A stretch of DNA of 64,000 bases from Methylosinus sp. Sm6 (GCF_019802345.1 NZ_JAINDZ010000004.1:144089-208088), one strand, 5' to 3'. Shown: positions 52,243 through 62,410, numbered from the stretch's first letter. Notes: generated by a model from the letters alone, not told the origin. Numbers and translations: made by a program.

Positions 52243-52422
52243 ATGCCTCTCTCCCGGCGGCGCATCGCTCGCCCGATCAACCAGGCCGCCCGCGCCCTGC
52301 GCCGACGCGCCGCCAACGCCGGCGCCGAGACTGCTCTCGACGCCCGCCCCAAAATCATCGCGCCGAAAAAAGGCAAGGCCTCCTATCGCCGCGCCAGTCA
52401 GCAGCCCCCCGACCCCGAATGA
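52243..52422 (+). CDS. Very small Arg/Ala-rich protein
   Basis: 59 residues from ATG 52243 to TGA 52422: PLSRRRIARPINQAARALRR, AGAETALDARPKIIAPKKGK. Strongly basic, so nucleic-acid binding is possible. It has only a weak ribosome site. The next frame starts with ATG 52419 overlapping its stop (ATGA), although a better start for that gene lies at 52473. Confidence 0.4.
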   Translation: MPLSRRRIARPINQAARALRRRAANAGAETALDARPKIIAPKKGKASYRRASQQPPDPE

Positions 52423-52472
52423 CCGAACGCCCTCAGCGCTTCGGATTCGCCACTCTGACAGGAGACAAGCGA

Positions 52473-52901
52473 ATGAACGCCCTCGATTCCCGACGAGACC
52501 CCTCCGCAGCGGCCGCCGCACGCGACCAAATCCGCGCCGCTTCGGGGAGCCTCCGCCTCGGAAACAAGCGCAAGGGCGCCGCCGCCAAGCCGCGCCCCGG
52601 CGAATCCGTCGTCGATATCGACAGATGCAATCCGATCCTCGGCAATCCCTTCATTCTCCAAAATCACCGCGACGACGCCCGCCGCGCCGAAGTCATCGCG
52701 CTCTACAAGAAGAAATACGACGCCGACATCGCGCGCGGCGGGCCGATGTCCGCCGCGACCGAAAAGCTCGCCGAGCGCGTGCGCGCCGGCGAGCGCCTCA
52801 TCCTCATGTGCTGGTGTCACGGCGCCCCGCTCGACAAGCCGTGCCATGGCGATCTCATCAAAGACCGCGTCGAGAAATTGCTCGCCTTCACATGCGATTG
52901 A
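52473..52901 (+). CDS. DUF4326-domain protein
   Basis: 142 residues from ATG 52473 (AGGAG nine nt upstream); an earlier ATG at 52419 overlaps the previous gene. The DUF4326 signature is visible: VVDIDRCNPILGNPF, then RAEVIALYKKKYD and LAERVRAGERLILMCWCHGA followed by CHGDLI. The Cys/His cluster may bind metal. DUF4326 proteins are widespread in phage and plasmids, and their reaction is unknown. Confidence 0.85.
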   Translation: MNALDSRRDPSAAAAARDQIRAASGSLRLGNKRKGAAAKPRPGESVVDIDRCNPILGNPFILQNHRDDARRAEVIALYKKKYDADIARGGPMSAATEKLAERVRAGERLILMCWCHGAPLDKPCHGDLIKDRVEKLLAFTCD

Positions 52902-52993
52902 ACATTGCAGGCCGAGCAGTCCGCTCGGAAAAAAAGGGGCAGACGCGCGCCGCGCATTCGCCCCTCCTCCGTGTCAGACCCGCCGGCTCGGCC

Positions 52994-53686
52994 TCAGCCC
53001 GAAAACGGCCACCATGTCAGCCACCGACGCTTCAGCTCGTCCGGCAAATCTCGCCACTCCCGCGGAGCCAGCGTCTCCAGCTTGCACACCCAGTCACCCG
53101 TCGGCTGACCCTGTATCGCCACTCGCATCGGCGTCTTCGCGCAGCGCGCCAGCGATTGCAGCGCCGGCTCGTCCTGCAATACGCGAATCTGATAACCGGA
53201 CCAGAAGCTCACACTCAGCAGCGCCAACGCCGCCGCGCTCATCTTCATCGCGAAAATGCGCGTCCGGCGACGGTGGATATTGTTCTCCGCCAGCACTAGC
53301 CATTGCTGCGACTCGCTCGTCAGATTCTTCACCAAGTCCTTGCAGACGTTGCTGACGATCGTCTCCTGCACCACTTCCGCCTGCCGGATCGCCAGAGCCG
53401 CCATCCGGTTCGCCTCTCGAAGCCGCGCGATCTCCGCATCCGTCGCGCTCTGCGCGCCACGAACGATTTCCCGCATTTCGGCCACCGATCCCGCAACGAG
53501 CGACCCGAGCGCCCGCAGCGCCGCCATGAACACCGCGATGAACCGGCCCTCTGGATGGTTCGTCCGAACGCCCCAGCCGTGAGCCGCCTGCTCGACCTCG
53601 CGGATCGCGCCTTCGAGCGGCTCCGTAATCGTCGCCGCCTCGGACGCCTGAGCGCCTCCCGACCGATTGCTGTGATCCAACATCAT
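52994..53686 (-). CDS. Coiled-coil membrane protein coupled to ParA-like ATPase
   Basis: 230 residues from ATG 53686, which overlaps the upstream stop (TGATG), behind AAGGAGG; the second ATG at 53683 is equally well placed. The middle is a coiled coil (TDAEIARLREANRMAALAIR, ETIVSNVCKDLVKNLTS), followed by one transmembrane segment (FAMKMSAAALALLSVSFWSG) and a C-terminal domain with Trp/Cys (GDWVCKLETLAPREW). This looks like an accessory transfer protein anchored in the inner membrane, perhaps of the TraM/TraK sort; the family is not certain. Operon with the ParA-like ATPase upstream. Confidence 0.65.
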   Translation of the reverse strand: MMLDHSNRSGGAQASEAATITEPLEGAIREVEQAAHGWGVRTNHPEGRFIAVFMAALRALGSLVAGSVAEMREIVRGAQSATDAEIARLREANRMAALAIRQAEVVQETIVSNVCKDLVKNLTSESQQWLVLAENNIHRRRTRIFAMKMSAAALALLSVSFWSGYQIRVLQDEPALQSLARCAKTPMRVAIQGQPTGDWVCKLETLAPREWRDLPDELKRRWLTWWPFSG

Positions 53687-54519
53687 CAAGCCTCCTTCGC
53701 CGCGGGCGTCCATGCGAGCGGAATCCCGCTCAACGCCTCGGCAAGCTCCTCCTCCAAGAAAATCTCCGTCCGAGCACGATCGAACAGCGACAGCAGCTCC
53801 TCGTCGCCCTCGAACCTCCCATCCGCAGCGTCGCGGAACGAGATCCCCAGATCCATGATCTCCGACATGCACGGAAGCGCCGGCATGGTGATCACCACCG
53901 CGCCCTTCGAAACCGCGTCCCGAACGACGCTATCCGTCATGATCTCCGCAAACGACTGAGCGATCGACTGACCCGACTGGACGAGCCCCGCGTTCAAAAC
54001 GATGAGCGTCGCCTCGGGCATGAACACATCGGCCGCCGCCATATGTCGCAGATAATCGAGATCGGCCTTCTCCGGCCCGACGACATGAACCGCCACCGGC
54101 CGAATGCCCATGCGTTTCAGCAATCGAACGAGACGCGTCTCCTGCGCCAGCTTCAGCACGGTCGAATCCCCGCCGGGAAAGTCGATCAAGGCGTGAAATC
54201 GCCCCCGACTCTGATCCTGAATCCGATCCTCCAGCCAGCGCTTTCGGTCCTCGAAGGTGCTCCCCGGGCGCGGTTCGAGCGCGTCCATATGAAAACGCGA
54301 CAGGCTGTGCGTCTCGTTTTGCTGGTCCGCATTCCAGACCTGCAACTGCCCGCCCGCCGACCGATAGTATTGAATGAGCGTCGTCGCCGTCGCCGTCTTC
54401 CCGACTCGACCCCGGCCCAGCATCATGATCAGCACGGGAAGCGCGGCGGCCTCGCCCGCCTTCGACGCGCCAGTGACCGCGGTTCCCGTGTCTTCGATTT
54501 GGTTTTCGACCTTTGCCAT
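53686..54519 (-). CDS. ParA/TraL-like P-loop ATPase
   Basis: 277 residues from ATG 54519 (GGAGG eight nt upstream). An alternative ATG at 54627 overlaps the upstream stop (ATGA) and would add 36 basic residues, but the shared motif (54587-54601) would then be inside the gene. The P-loop is LGRGRVGKTATATTLIQYY, a deviant Walker A, with IDFPGGDSTVL in place of the usual switch region. Later segments are VAVHVVGPEKADLDYLRHMA and TLIVLNAGLVQSG. This fits TraL-type ATPases of conjugation clusters more than a chromosome-partition ParA. Probably energises or positions transfer components. Confidence 0.75.
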   Translation of the reverse strand: MAKVENQIEDTGTAVTGASKAGEAAALPVLIMMLGRGRVGKTATATTLIQYYRSAGGQLQVWNADQQNETHSLSRFHMDALEPRPGSTFEDRKRWLEDRIQDQSRGRFHALIDFPGGDSTVLKLAQETRLVRLLKRMGIRPVAVHVVGPEKADLDYLRHMAAADVFMPEATLIVLNAGLVQSGQSIAQSFAEIMTDSVVRDAVSKGAVVITMPALPCMSEIMDLGISFRDAADGRFEGDEELLSLFDRARTEIFLEEELAEALSGIPLAWTPAAKEA

Positions 54520-54586
54520 GGTGATAGCCTCCGCTTCTCGACCGCCGCCGTCTTGGCCGCGCCGACGCCGCAAACGTCGGCCGACC

Positions 54587-54601
54587 GTGCGCGAATATGA
54601 A
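54587..54601 (-). promoter_or_regulatory. Shared upstream motif TTCATATTCGCRCAC
   Basis: Minus strand reads TTCATATTCGCGCAC, 68 nt upstream of ATG 54519 and oriented toward it; identical 15 bases occur at 44959-44973. Confidence 0.5.
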
Positions 54602-54623
54602 CTCGGATTTTTTTGTCCCTTCG

Positions 54624-55310
54624 TCATGGTCGCCTCGCCGTTTCGAACTCGACCAGAAGCACCTCGTCCTCGAGGACGAGCAGTCCCTGCGCCAAGCCCG
54701 TCCACTTGTCCGCCCGGCGCGCCTGCATCCCGCTCCACGCCATTGTCAGTTCGATCGCGCGCGGCGTCAGACGCCCGTCCTCCCCGATCTCGCTCATGCG
54801 TGTGCGAATGTCCGCCTCGGCCGCGACACGTTGCTGCACCGCCCGCTGGGGCTCGATCGGATGTCGCACCAGCCCCTCGCGAACCCCAGGCGCCCCCGCT
54901 TTCGGCAGGGCGAGCACGCGGCCGCCCACGGCGCTGCTCCCGACCGCGCTCGCCGCGCCATTCGTCGCGACCATCGGCCGCAAGTCCGCCGGTTGTCGTG
55001 ACGGGTAGCTTCGCCTCTGCTCCGCCCTCGATTCGCGTTCACGAGCCTCGGCAGCCTGTCGTTCGCGTTCCGCGTTGACGTCGCGGCAGACGCGCGGCCA
55101 GATTCGTCGCACCGAATTTCCGTAAGGCGTCTTGCCTCGCAGCCCTTGAACGCCTTCTCGACCGATGTCCGCGGCGATCGAATCCCAAGTCCGCTTCAAT
55201 CCGACGATCTCGGGCTCGACGCGGGCATAATTTTCCCGCAGCCATCGGTAGATGTCGCCGTGTCGGCTATAGGCCTTCAGTTCGATCAGCGATTTTTTGC
55301 GCTCTGTCAT
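54624..55310 (-). CDS. TraK-like basic protein (conjugation accessory)
   Basis: 228 residues from ATG 55310, with AGGA seven nt upstream; longer frames run into an intergenic region. The N-terminal 70 residues form a conserved-looking domain: ERKKSLIELKAYSRHGDIYR, LKRTWDSIAADIGREGVQGL then a KTPYGNSVRRIWPRV motif, like HTH proteins that bind transfer origins. The middle is a basic linker (ERERESRAEQRRSYPSRQPA) and the C-terminus is helical. Position in front of a ParA-like ATPase and a hairpin at 55511-55554 supports an oriT-binding role. The TraK name is a resemblance, not a verified assignment. Confidence 0.6.
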   Translation of the reverse strand: MTERKKSLIELKAYSRHGDIYRWLRENYARVEPEIVGLKRTWDSIAADIGREGVQGLRGKTPYGNSVRRIWPRVCRDVNAERERQAAEARERESRAEQRRSYPSRQPADLRPMVATNGAASAVGSSAVGGRVLALPKAGAPGVREGLVRHPIEPQRAVQQRVAAEADIRTRMSEIGEDGRLTPRAIELTMAWSGMQARRADKWTGLAQGLLVLEDEVLLVEFETARRP

Positions 55311-55510
55311 CGCCCATTCCTCGCGCTCCTGCGGCCACAGGCCACCGCCCCGGCAGGCCCAGGGCGCCGTTCGCCGCGGCTCTCGTCTCGCGATGAAAGT
55401 CGGAAGGTGCGCGAACCCCAATTTGAAATTCGGCCCGTCACTATCTTTTTTTGGCGCGTCCTCTTATGCTGGTCCCAGTCTTGCTTGCGCGCCGCGGCTC
55501 GGCAGCACTC

Positions 55511-55554
55511 TCGCGACACTCCCGCGTCAGTCGGGAGTCAATGTCGCGACACTC
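55511..55554. repeat. Nested inverted and direct repeat, candidate oriT/binding site
   Basis: TCGCGACA (55511-55518) pairs with TGTCGCGA (55542-55549), enclosing CTCCCG/CGGGAG (55519-55524, 55532-55537). TCGCGACACTC also occurs as a direct repeat at 55511-55521 and 55544-55554. It lies 200 nt upstream of the TraK-like gene, in a 570-nt gene-free stretch (55311-55884). Confidence 0.5.
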
Positions 55555-55774
55555 AAAAACAACCATTATGGACCATTGCACCGTTGGTGCCGGACGCCCC
55601 TCCGGGGCGCTCAGAGCCGAACCGGCGAACATCACACGCAAAACGCGCTGGCGCGCAGAAAAATACGCAAAAGTTGAATTCGAAGGGGGTGCCGGCGCGG
55701 AATTCGGCGCGCGCGGCGCGGTCCGATGAATTTTTTGAGCGGCCTCTTGCGCGAATTTCCGGCCGCCGCAGCGC

Positions 55775-55789
55775 TTCATATTCGCACAC
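55775..55789 (+). promoter_or_regulatory. Shared upstream motif TTCATATTCGCRCAC
   Basis: Reads TTCATATTCGCACAC on the plus strand, 96 nt before the rha ATG and facing it. Confidence 0.5.
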
Positions 55790-55843
55790 ACCACTCGCAA
55801 GCTGATTCTCGTGGTGCCCGGGCACAGCCCCAGGCGCATAGCG

Positions 55844-55860
55844 GCTGTTTGGAAAACAGC
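55844..55860 (+). promoter_or_regulatory. Palindromic operator candidate before rha
   Basis: GCTGTTT-gga-AAACAGC is a perfect inverted repeat, 25 nt before the rha start. A second palindrome, GTGCCCGGGCAC, lies at 55814-55825. Both are placed for autoregulation of the Rha regulator. Confidence 0.5.
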
Positions 55861-55884
55861 TGATATTTCAATACGGAGTGGAAA

Positions 55885-56853
55885 ATGTCAGAACATCAAA
55901 ACCACGATGCCGGCGCTCCGGCCGAAAACCTGCCGGTCAAAATCCTCGTCTCCGTCGCCGATGGGAGAGTCCTCGCCGACAGCCGACAGGTCGCCGATGT
56001 GTTCGGCAAACGCCATGACAACGTCCTGCGCGATATCGACGGGTTGCTCCAGTCCTCAAAATTGAGGGATGCGCAAAAACATTGGTTTAGGGAGATTTCT
56101 CACCCTCATCCAACCGTGCAGGACCGCGCCATTCGCTCTTTCGCGATGACCCGCGACGGCTTCGCGCTTCTCGCCTTCGGCTTCACTGGAGATGAAGCGT
56201 TGGAGTGGAAAATTAAATACATCGACGCGTTCAACGCCATGGAGACCGAGCTCGGCCTCCAGCGCGCCGGCGGCTCCGGGGAGCCCCTGTCCGCGTCAGC
56301 GGAATTCGCCGAGCACTGCCGCCGGCGCTTCAAGGATATCTACTCCGGCGACTTCATCAGCCCGGACTACCTGCTCAAAATCCTGTTCGTCGGAAATATC
56401 CCCTACACCGGCGACAAGCGCTTCCCGCTGCTCGCAAAAGAATCCTGCGAGGCGCTCGGGATCGGCAATAAGGACGCCGCCCTCGGGCGTCTTCCCGCGC
56501 TGGCCAAAGGGTTCGTCACGGTCGATTTCGGCGGTGGGCCGACCGAGCGCGAAGCAATCACGGAGGCGGCTCTCTATGCGCTCGCGTTCGATCGTCGCCA
56601 GCTCAATACTGCTTGGCCCGCCGGCCCCGGCGGTCTCTTTCCCTACGACATTGCTGCGGGAAGCGACGCAGTCGCCCTCTCCTATCAGATCAAGACGCTC
56701 GAGAGCTACTTCCGGTCCTTCCGAGAGTCGGTCTCGCCCGGAGCGGGTCTCGATGAAATACCGGCGTTCCACAATTTCGAACGGGTGATCTCGAGCGCCG
56801 CCCAAGCCGCGGACCAGCAGCTCATCGTCGGCTTGCCGCGCCGAGGACATTGA
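55885..56853 (+). CDS. Rha-family phage regulatory protein with C-terminal extension
   Basis: 322 residues, ATG 55885 with GGAG upstream. Residues 30-120 match the pRha domain: DSRQVADVFGKRHDNVLRDI, SFAMTRDGFALLAFGFTG and a WKIKYIDAFNAME helix. Phage Rha proteins act as regulators, often lethal or interfering in hosts lacking IHF. The C-terminal 190 residues (FISPDYLLKILFVGNIPYTG, KESCEALGIGNKDAALGRLP) form a further helical domain that I do not recognise. Two palindromes and the shared motif sit upstream. Convergent with the dnaE2 operon; a 12-bp terminator hairpin lies between. Confidence 0.9.
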   Translation: MSEHQNHDAGAPAENLPVKILVSVADGRVLADSRQVADVFGKRHDNVLRDIDGLLQSSKLRDAQKHWFREISHPHPTVQDRAIRSFAMTRDGFALLAFGFTGDEALEWKIKYIDAFNAMETELGLQRAGGSGEPLSASAEFAEHCRRRFKDIYSGDFISPDYLLKILFVGNIPYTGDKRFPLLAKESCEALGIGNKDAALGRLPALAKGFVTVDFGGGPTEREAITEAALYALAFDRRQLNTAWPAGPGGLFPYDIAAGSDAVALSYQIKTLESYFRSFRESVSPGAGLDEIPAFHNFERVISSAAQAADQQLIVGLPRRGH

Positions 56854-56984
56854 TCTTTCGATAAAAGATCGCGTCACGAAAGGGCGAGCGGATCTCCGCA
56901 GCTTTCCAGCTTCTCGGCGCGCGGGTCATCGCCCGTCGAGGAGACATCCGCGCTCCAAAATCGCTGATGCGCTCTCGACCCTGG

Positions 56985-57014
56985 CGGCTGCGTCGACTTA
57001 TCTCGACGCAGCCG
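56985..57014. terminator. Bidirectional terminator between rha and dnaE2
   Basis: CGGCTGCGTCGA (56985-56996) and TCGACGCAGCCG (57003-57014) are a perfect 12-bp stem with six-nt loop, between two convergent genes (stops at 56853 and 57044). Confidence 0.6.
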
Positions 57015-57043
57015 TCGCGGCGAGGCGGCTGTAGAGATTTCGA

Positions 57044-60000
57044 TCAGCAAAAATCCCGGCTTTTCACGCGTATCGAGCCCCGGCTGCGGAGCTGGTCGCC
57101 CCGGCCATGCGGAAGAGGAAACGCCGCTTCCCGGCTGCCCACGCTGGCGAGGTCGGCCGAGAGGTCCGTGATGCGCTGTGCGACCAGATGAACGACGTCG
57201 CCCTCGCGCTGGACGCGGCCGTACGCCGCCATCATGCCGGCCGACAGGATGGCGCGCCGGTTCGCCTCGAGCACCTTCGCCCAGATTACGAGATTGGCGA
57301 TGCCAGTCTCGTCCTCCAAGGTGACGAACATGACCCCCTTGGCGCTGCCCGGACGCTGGCGGACGAGGACGATGCCCGCGGCTTCCAGCCAGCGGCCGTC
57401 GCGCGCCGCCATGGCCTCGGCGCAGGTGACGATGCGCCGGCGCCGGAGATCCTCGCGGAGGAAGCTGAGCGGGTGCGCCCTCAATGTCAGTCCGACATGG
57501 CCGTAGTCCTCGACGACCTCGCCGCCCGCCGTCATCGGCCGCAACGTAACGACGGGCTCGTTCACCTCGGGCACGAATTCGGCCTCCCGCGCGGAGGCGG
57601 CCGCGAAGAGAGGAAGCGGCTCGTCCCGCAGCGCCTTGATCGCCCATAGCGCCTCGCGGCGGGCGAGCCCCAGGGCCGGACGGAAGGCGTCGGCTTCGGC
57701 GAGATGGACCAGAGCCGCGGAAGGGACGCCAGCGCGCCGCCAGAGATCATCGACCGAGGCGAAGGGCCGGTCGGCCCGTGCGGCGACGATGGCGCCCCCA
57801 TGGGCGTTGGCGAGACCTTTGACCATGCGCAGGCCGAGGCGCACCGCGAAGCGGCTGTCGTCCTCGGTCGGCTCCAGCGAGCAATCCCAGCGCGAGGCGT
57901 TGACGCAGACCGGCCGCACATCGACTCCATGCGCGACCGCGTCCCTGACGATCTGGGCCGGCGCATAGAAGCCCATGGGCTGAGCGTTCAGCAGCGCCGC
58001 GCAGAACACATCGGGATGCCAGCATTTCAGCCAGGCGCTGGCATAGGCGATGAGCGCGAAAGAGGCCGCGTGCGATTCCGGAAAGCCGTAAGAGCCGAAG
58101 CCTTCGAGCTGGCGGAAGGTCTGCTCGGCGAAGTCGCGCTCATAGCCGCGGTCGACCATCCCTTCGATCAGCTTCTGCTTGAATCCGGAGACGCCGCCGG
58201 TGAATTTGAAAGTGGCCATGGATTTGCGCAGCATGTCGGCTTCGCCGGGCGTGAAGCCGGCGCATTCGATCGCCACGCGCATGGCCTGTTCCTGAAAGAG
58301 CGGAACGCCCAAGGTCTTGCCGAGCACTTTTTCGAGCTCCGGCTTCGGGAAGACGACGGGCTCCAGCCCTTCCCGGCGGCGCAGATAGGGGTGGACCATG
58401 TCGCCCTGGATCGGTCCCGGCCTGACGATCGCGACCTGCACGACGAGATCGTAGAAGGTCCGCGGCTTCAGCCGCGGCAACATCGACATCTGCGCGCGGG
58501 ATTCGATCTGAAAGGTTCCGAGCGTGTCAGCGCGCCGGATCATCGCATAGGTCCGCGGGTCCTCGGCCGGGATGGCGGCGAGATCGAGATGGATTCCCTT
58601 GTGATCGGCGAGCATGTCGAGGCCGCGCTTCATGCAGCTCAGCATCCCCAGAGCCAGCACGTCGACCTTCATGAACTTCAAGGCGTCGATGGCGTCCTTG
58701 TCCCATTCGATCACTTGCCGCATGTCCATCGCGGCCGGCTCGATCGGGACAAGCTCGTCGAGCCTGTCCTGGGTGAGCACGAATCCGCCGGGATGCTGCG
58801 ACAGATGCCGGGGCGTCCCCATGAGCTGACGCGCGAGGTCGAGCGCCAAGCGCAAGCGACGGTCGCCGAGGGTTCCGACGTGTACGTCCTCGGCGCCCTC
58901 CGATTGTTCCCAGACACGGCTCGACAGCGTCTCGACGACATCCTGGGTGAGGCCGAGCGCCTTGCCGACGTCGCGCATCGCGCCCTTGGCGCGATAGCGG
59001 ATGACGGTCGAGCAAAGCGCCGCGCGGTCGCGGCCATAGGTGTCGAACACCCACTGCATGACGATCTCGCGCCGTTCGTGCTCGAAATCGACATCGATGT
59101 CCGGCGGCTCGCGGCGCTCCTCGCTGACGAACCTCTCGAACAGGAGGTCGTTGCGGCCGGGATCGATCGAGGTGACGCCGAGCACGTAACAGACGGCGGA
59201 ATTGGCGGCCGACCCACGACCCTGGCAGAGGATATCCCGGGAGCGGGCGAAGCGGACGATGCTGTTCACCGTGAGAAAATACGGCGCGTATCGAAGCTTC
59301 TCGATCAGGCCCAGCTCGTGCCGCAGGGACGCCCGGACGCTCTCCGGCACGCCTTCGGGATAGCGCGTTTCTGCGCCTTCCCAGACGAGCTTCTCCAGCG
59401 TCTCCTGCGGAGTGAGCGTCGGATCGTCGCGCTCTTCCGGATATTGGTAGGAAAGCTCCCTGAGGTCGAAGCGGCAACGTGCCGCGATCTCGATCGTGCG
59501 CGCGACCGCCTCGGGATTGCGCGGGAACAGCCGGCGCATTTCCTCGGGCGGCTTCATGTAGCGGTCGCCGTGCTCGCGCCGATCGCCCAGCTCGTCGATG
59601 GTGACGCCGTGGCGGATGCAGGTCACGACATCCTGCAGCATGCGCCGGTCGGGCGCGTGATAGAGCACGTCATTGGTGATGACGCTCGGCACGCGCATCC
59701 GCGCGGCCATGGTCGAGAGCTCGTGGATGCGAAGCTGGTCGTTGGGGCGCCGACGAAGCGTCAATGCGAGATAGGCGCGGTCGCCGAAAGCGTCGCGCAG
59801 CCGGCGCAATCGCAGGCCACAGGTCTCATCGGGCTCGTCCGGAACGAGGATGACGATCAGGCCCTCGCCATAGGCGACGAGATCGGCCCATTCGAGGATG
59901 CATTTCGCCTTGCCGCCGCGTTTCTTGCCGAGCGAAAGCAGCCGGCAAAGGCGGCCATAGGCGGCGCGGTCTGTCGGATAGACCAACACCGACATGCCGT

Positions 60001-60223
60001 CCATGAGATCGAGGCGACAGCCGACGATCAGGCGCACGCCGGTCGCCTTGGCGGCTTCGAATGCGCGCACGACGCCGGCCAGCGAGTTGCGGTCGACCAC
60101 GGCGACCGCTTCGACGCCCTGAAGCGCAGCCTGGGCGAAAAGCTCATCGCAGGATGACGCGCCGCGCAGAAACGAAAAATGCGATGTGACCTGCAGCTCG
60201 GCGTAGCGGAATGGGCCGCTCAT
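57044..60223 (-). CDS. dnaE2: Error-prone DNA polymerase DnaE2 (ImuC)
   Basis: 1,059 residues from ATG 60223, which overlaps the imuB stop as ATGA; a longer frame to 60298 is not needed. DnaE2 features: PHP-like start [17 protein letters not shown] with the His pattern altered relative to replicative DnaE, polymerase [12 protein letters not shown] (catalytic Asp pair), [20 protein letters not shown], and [23 protein letters not shown] [15 protein letters not shown], ending with an OB domain ([11 protein letters not shown]) and a short C-tail. DnaE2 copies past damage with ImuA/ImuB and causes induced mutation. The long antisense frame inside it (57704-60157) is a shadow. It is the last gene of the imuA-imuB-dnaE2 operon. 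Confidence 0.97.
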   Translation of the reverse strand: MSGPFRYAELQVTSHFSFLRGASSCDELFAQAALQGVEAVAVVDRNSLAGVVRAFEAAKATGVRLIVGCRLDLMDGMSVLVYPTDRAAYGRLCRLLSLGKKRGGKAKCILEWADLVAYGEGLIVILVPDEPDETCGLRLRRLRDAFGDRAYLALTLRRRPNDQLRIHELSTMAARMRVPSVITNDVLYHAPDRRMLQDVVTCIRHGVTIDELGDRREHGDRYMKPPEEMRRLFPRNPEAVARTIEIAARCRFDLRELSYQYPEERDDPTLTPQETLEKLVWEGAETRYPEGVPESVRASLRHELGLIEKLRYAPYFLTVNSIVRFARSRDILCQGRGSAANSAVCYVLGVTSIDPGRNDLLFERFVSEERREPPDIDVDFEHERREIVMQWVFDTYGRDRAALCSTVIRYRAKGAMRDVGKALGLTQDVVETLSSRVWEQSEGAEDVHVGTLGDRRLRLALDLARQLMGTPRHLSQHPGGFVLTQDRLDELVPIEPAAMDMRQVIEWDKDAIDALKFMKVDVLALGMLSCMKRGLDMLADHKGIHLDLAAIPAEDPRTYAMIRRADTLGTFQIESRAQMSMLPRLKPRTFYDLVVQVAIVRPGPIQGDMVHPYLRRREGLEPVVFPKPELEKVLGKTLGVPLFQEQAMRVAIECAGFTPGEADMLRKSMATFKFTGGVSGFKQKLIEGMVDRGYERDFAEQTFRQLEGFGSYGFPESHAASFALIAYASAWLKCWHPDVFCAALLNAQPMGFYAPAQIVRDAVAHGVDVRPVCVNASRWDCSLEPTEDDSRFAVRLGLRMVKGLANAHGGAIVAARADRPFASVDDLWRRAGVPSAALVHLAEADAFRPALGLARREALWAIKALRDEPLPLFAAASAREAEFVPEVNEPVVTLRPMTAGGEVVEDYGHVGLTLRAHPLSFLREDLRRRRIVTCAEAMAARDGRWLEAAGIVLVRQRPGSAKGVMFVTLEDETGIANLVIWAKVLEANRRAILSAGMMAAYGRVQREGDVVHLVAQRITDLSADLASVGSREAAFPLPHGRGDQLRSRGSIRVKSRDFC

Positions 60224-61743
60224 CCGAACACTCCGTGCAGGAACCAGCGCTGCGAGCCGCTGTTGGGGTCCTCGCCATCTCCGGAGCGGAAGATCCAATA
60301 GCGTTCGCCGGCGTCGTCCTCGACGCGGAAATAGTCACGCACGGCGGTCAGCTCTGCATCGCTCCGCCACCACTCGCCGCGGATACGCTCGGGGCCGTCG
60401 GCCCGGCGGACGCGTCGCCGGACGCCGCGCCAGGTGAAGGCGACCGGCGGATGATCCGGCAGGGCGGCCATTGTCTCGATCGGCTCGGGCGACGGCAACA
60501 GCCGCGACGGCCGAGGCCAGCGCCCCTGCCATGTCGCGCCTGTGTCCGGCGCCATGGGCGGAATTCGGCGCACCGAGCGCTCGGGCGTCTCGGTGGCGAC
60601 CGGCGCAGCTCGGTAGAGGCTGCGCTCACCGACGCGGTTGACGAGGGTGTCGACGAGATCGGACACGTCCGGCGCTCCGTCATCGACCATTGCGGTCAGG
60701 GTCTGCTTTTCCGCGAGCGGCTCGGCCAGTGTCGCGGCGAGGCTGAGGGTTTCGATGCCGAAGCCGGGCTCGATCGTGTCGATCTTGTCGGTCAGCAGCC
60801 GCGTGAGGCGCTTCACGTCGCGCACCGGCATGGCGACCCCGACACGGACCGCCTGCACGCGATCGTCGACCCGGTGACAAATGAGGTCGAGGCGCTTGGC
60901 CCCCAGTCCCTCGGCCTCCAGTCCGGCGCAGAGCTGGACGACCAGCTCGCCGATATGGCGGGCGATGGTCTCGGCCGCGCCGATGGGCTCCGCGAAATTG
61001 CGCTTCACCTCGATCAGCTCGTCGGGGCGGATCGGCTCGATCGGCTCGCTGAGAATTCCCAGGGCCTGATCGATGCGTCGCCCGAGCTGCGGCCCGAAGC
61101 GCAGAGTAAGCGGCGCGCGCGGCTGCGCGAGGAGATCGCCGATCCGCTCGAAGCCGAGAACATGGAGCGCCGCGACCATGTCGGCAGGCAGGCGAAGCGC
61201 GGCGAGCGGAAGGCCCGTCAGCACGGAACCGCCATGGCCGAGCGGTGCGATCAGCGCGGGCCGCCCGGCGTAGCGAGCCAAGGCGTGCGCCGCGCCCCAG
61301 CTGTCGGCGATCGCCGCGCGAGCGCGCACGCCGGACGATGAAAGCCTGTCGATCAGGCCGGCGAGCATCGCTTCTTCGCCGCCGAGGAGATGATCGGCGC
61401 CGGTGGAGTCGATCACCAAGCCGTCCGGGGAATCAGCCGCGACGATCGGCGCGTAGCGTCGGAGCGCCCACAGCGCGAGACGGTCGAGGCCCTGGGCGTC
61501 GGCCGCGGCGTCGTGATCTCGAACGACGAGGCCTTGCACGAGAATCCGCGCCTTGGCGGCCGACATTCCGACGCGCGCGCCCGCAGCTATGGACGAGGCG
61601 TCCGCAGCCCGCACCACCTGCCTCCTTCCGTCGTGGCCGATCAGGACGAGCGGCGTCTCAGCCGGCGACGCCGCTTCGCCGGCCTTCCTTCGAAGCCGGT
61701 CCGTGGGCCAGCTCGGCAGGAACAGCGAGGCGACCCGAGCCAT
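60220..61743 (-). CDS. imuB: ImuB, catalytically inactive Y-family polymerase-like protein
   Basis: 507 residues from ATG 61743 (GGAGG six nt upstream); longer frames overlap imuA further. It has the Y-family fold ([69 protein letters not shown]) but the catalytic acidic residues of DinB are replaced, as in known ImuB. It binds the beta clamp and bridges ImuA and DnaE2. The C-terminus is typical ([20 protein letters not shown] and RYWIFRSG). Overlaps dnaE2 by four nt and imuA by 86 nt, so strictly coupled. Confidence 0.95.
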   Translation of the reverse strand: MARVASLFLPSWPTDRLRRKAGEAASPAETPLVLIGHDGRRQVVRAADASSIAAGARVGMSAAKARILVQGLVVRDHDAAADAQGLDRLALWALRRYAPIVAADSPDGLVIDSTGADHLLGGEEAMLAGLIDRLSSSGVRARAAIADSWGAAHALARYAGRPALIAPLGHGGSVLTGLPLAALRLPADMVAALHVLGFERIGDLLAQPRAPLTLRFGPQLGRRIDQALGILSEPIEPIRPDELIEVKRNFAEPIGAAETIARHIGELVVQLCAGLEAEGLGAKRLDLICHRVDDRVQAVRVGVAMPVRDVKRLTRLLTDKIDTIEPGFGIETLSLAATLAEPLAEKQTLTAMVDDGAPDVSDLVDTLVNRVGERSLYRAAPVATETPERSVRRIPPMAPDTGATWQGRWPRPSRLLPSPEPIETMAALPDHPPVAFTWRGVRRRVRRADGPERIRGEWWRSDAELTAVRDYFRVEDDAGERYWIFRSGDGEDPNSGSQRWFLHGVFG

Positions 61744-62410
61744 CACACGCCTCCACTTCGAAATCCGCGCTTTCACCGGCGCGGACGCGGATCAGCTCCA
61801 GGAGCCAACGGTGGCGGCCGACGCCGGGGATCGGCAGGGCCGCTGAGGGTAGGACCGAGACGCGCCATCGGGTCGCCGCGGCGGTCGGCTGACCGAAGTC
61901 GACGGCTTCGGATTGCCGGCGCCAGCGCCGCAACGCGAGCCCGATCGAGCCGCTTCCCTCGGCGCAGAGCTGGAGACGCCGGGACGCGGTCATGTCGAGA
62001 CGCGCGACTTCTCCGACGACCGCGCCGAGACCGCCGTGCCGCAAGCCTTCCTCGACACATGCGAGCACGGTCTTGTCGTTGCCGGCCTCGACATAGATCA
62101 CGCGATCGGGCGGCAAGCCCGCCTGCGCCAGCGCCGGGGCGAAGAGGTCGGATCGCGTGATGACCCAGAGAACCTTGCCTTTCGTACGCGTCGCGATCCC
62201 GGCGGCGAACAGCGCCGCGGCCGCGCCGTCCACGGCGCCGTTGCCGCCGCCAGCGATCTCATGGAGCGCGCCGAGGGGGAGGCCACCGCCCGGAAGACGC
62301 GCATCGATGTCGGCGATTCCGAACGGAAGGACCGATTTGACGCGCCGGGCTCGGCCTTCGATCTTCTCGATCTGCGCGCGCAACGACTCTATGGCGGGCT
62401 CGTGCCGCAA
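61658..62410 (-). CDS. imuA: ImuA, RecA-like mutasome protein
   Basis: 250 residues from a TTG at 62410 (AGAAGG three nt upstream); the upstream stop at 62438-62440 leaves no ATG. The protein begins RHEPAIESLRAQIEKIEGRA and shows the ImuA/SulA-like RecA fold: LPFGIADIDARLPGGGLPLG, ALHEIAGGG, KVLWVITRSDLFAPALAQAG. It recruits RecA in the mutasome. The LexA box lies 38 nt upstream. It overlaps imuB by 86 nt at the 3' end, typical for this operon. Confidence 0.93.
   Translation of the reverse strand: MRHEPAIESLRAQIEKIEGRARRVKSVLPFGIADIDARLPGGGLPLGALHEIAGGGNGAVDGAAAALFAAGIATRTKGKVLWVITRSDLFAPALAQAGLPPDRVIYVEAGNDKTVLACVEEGLRHGGLGAVVGEVARLDMTASRRLQLCAEGSGSIGLALRRWRRQSEAVDFGQPTAAATRWRVSVLPSAALPIPGVGRHRWLLELIRVRAGESADFEVEACDGSGRLAVPAELAHGPASKEGRRSGVAG

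Noticed and set aside
57704..60157. 817-codon plus-strand frame opposite dnaE2
   Set aside because: A shadow of the dnaE2 gene caused by high GC third positions; no motif and no ribosome site.
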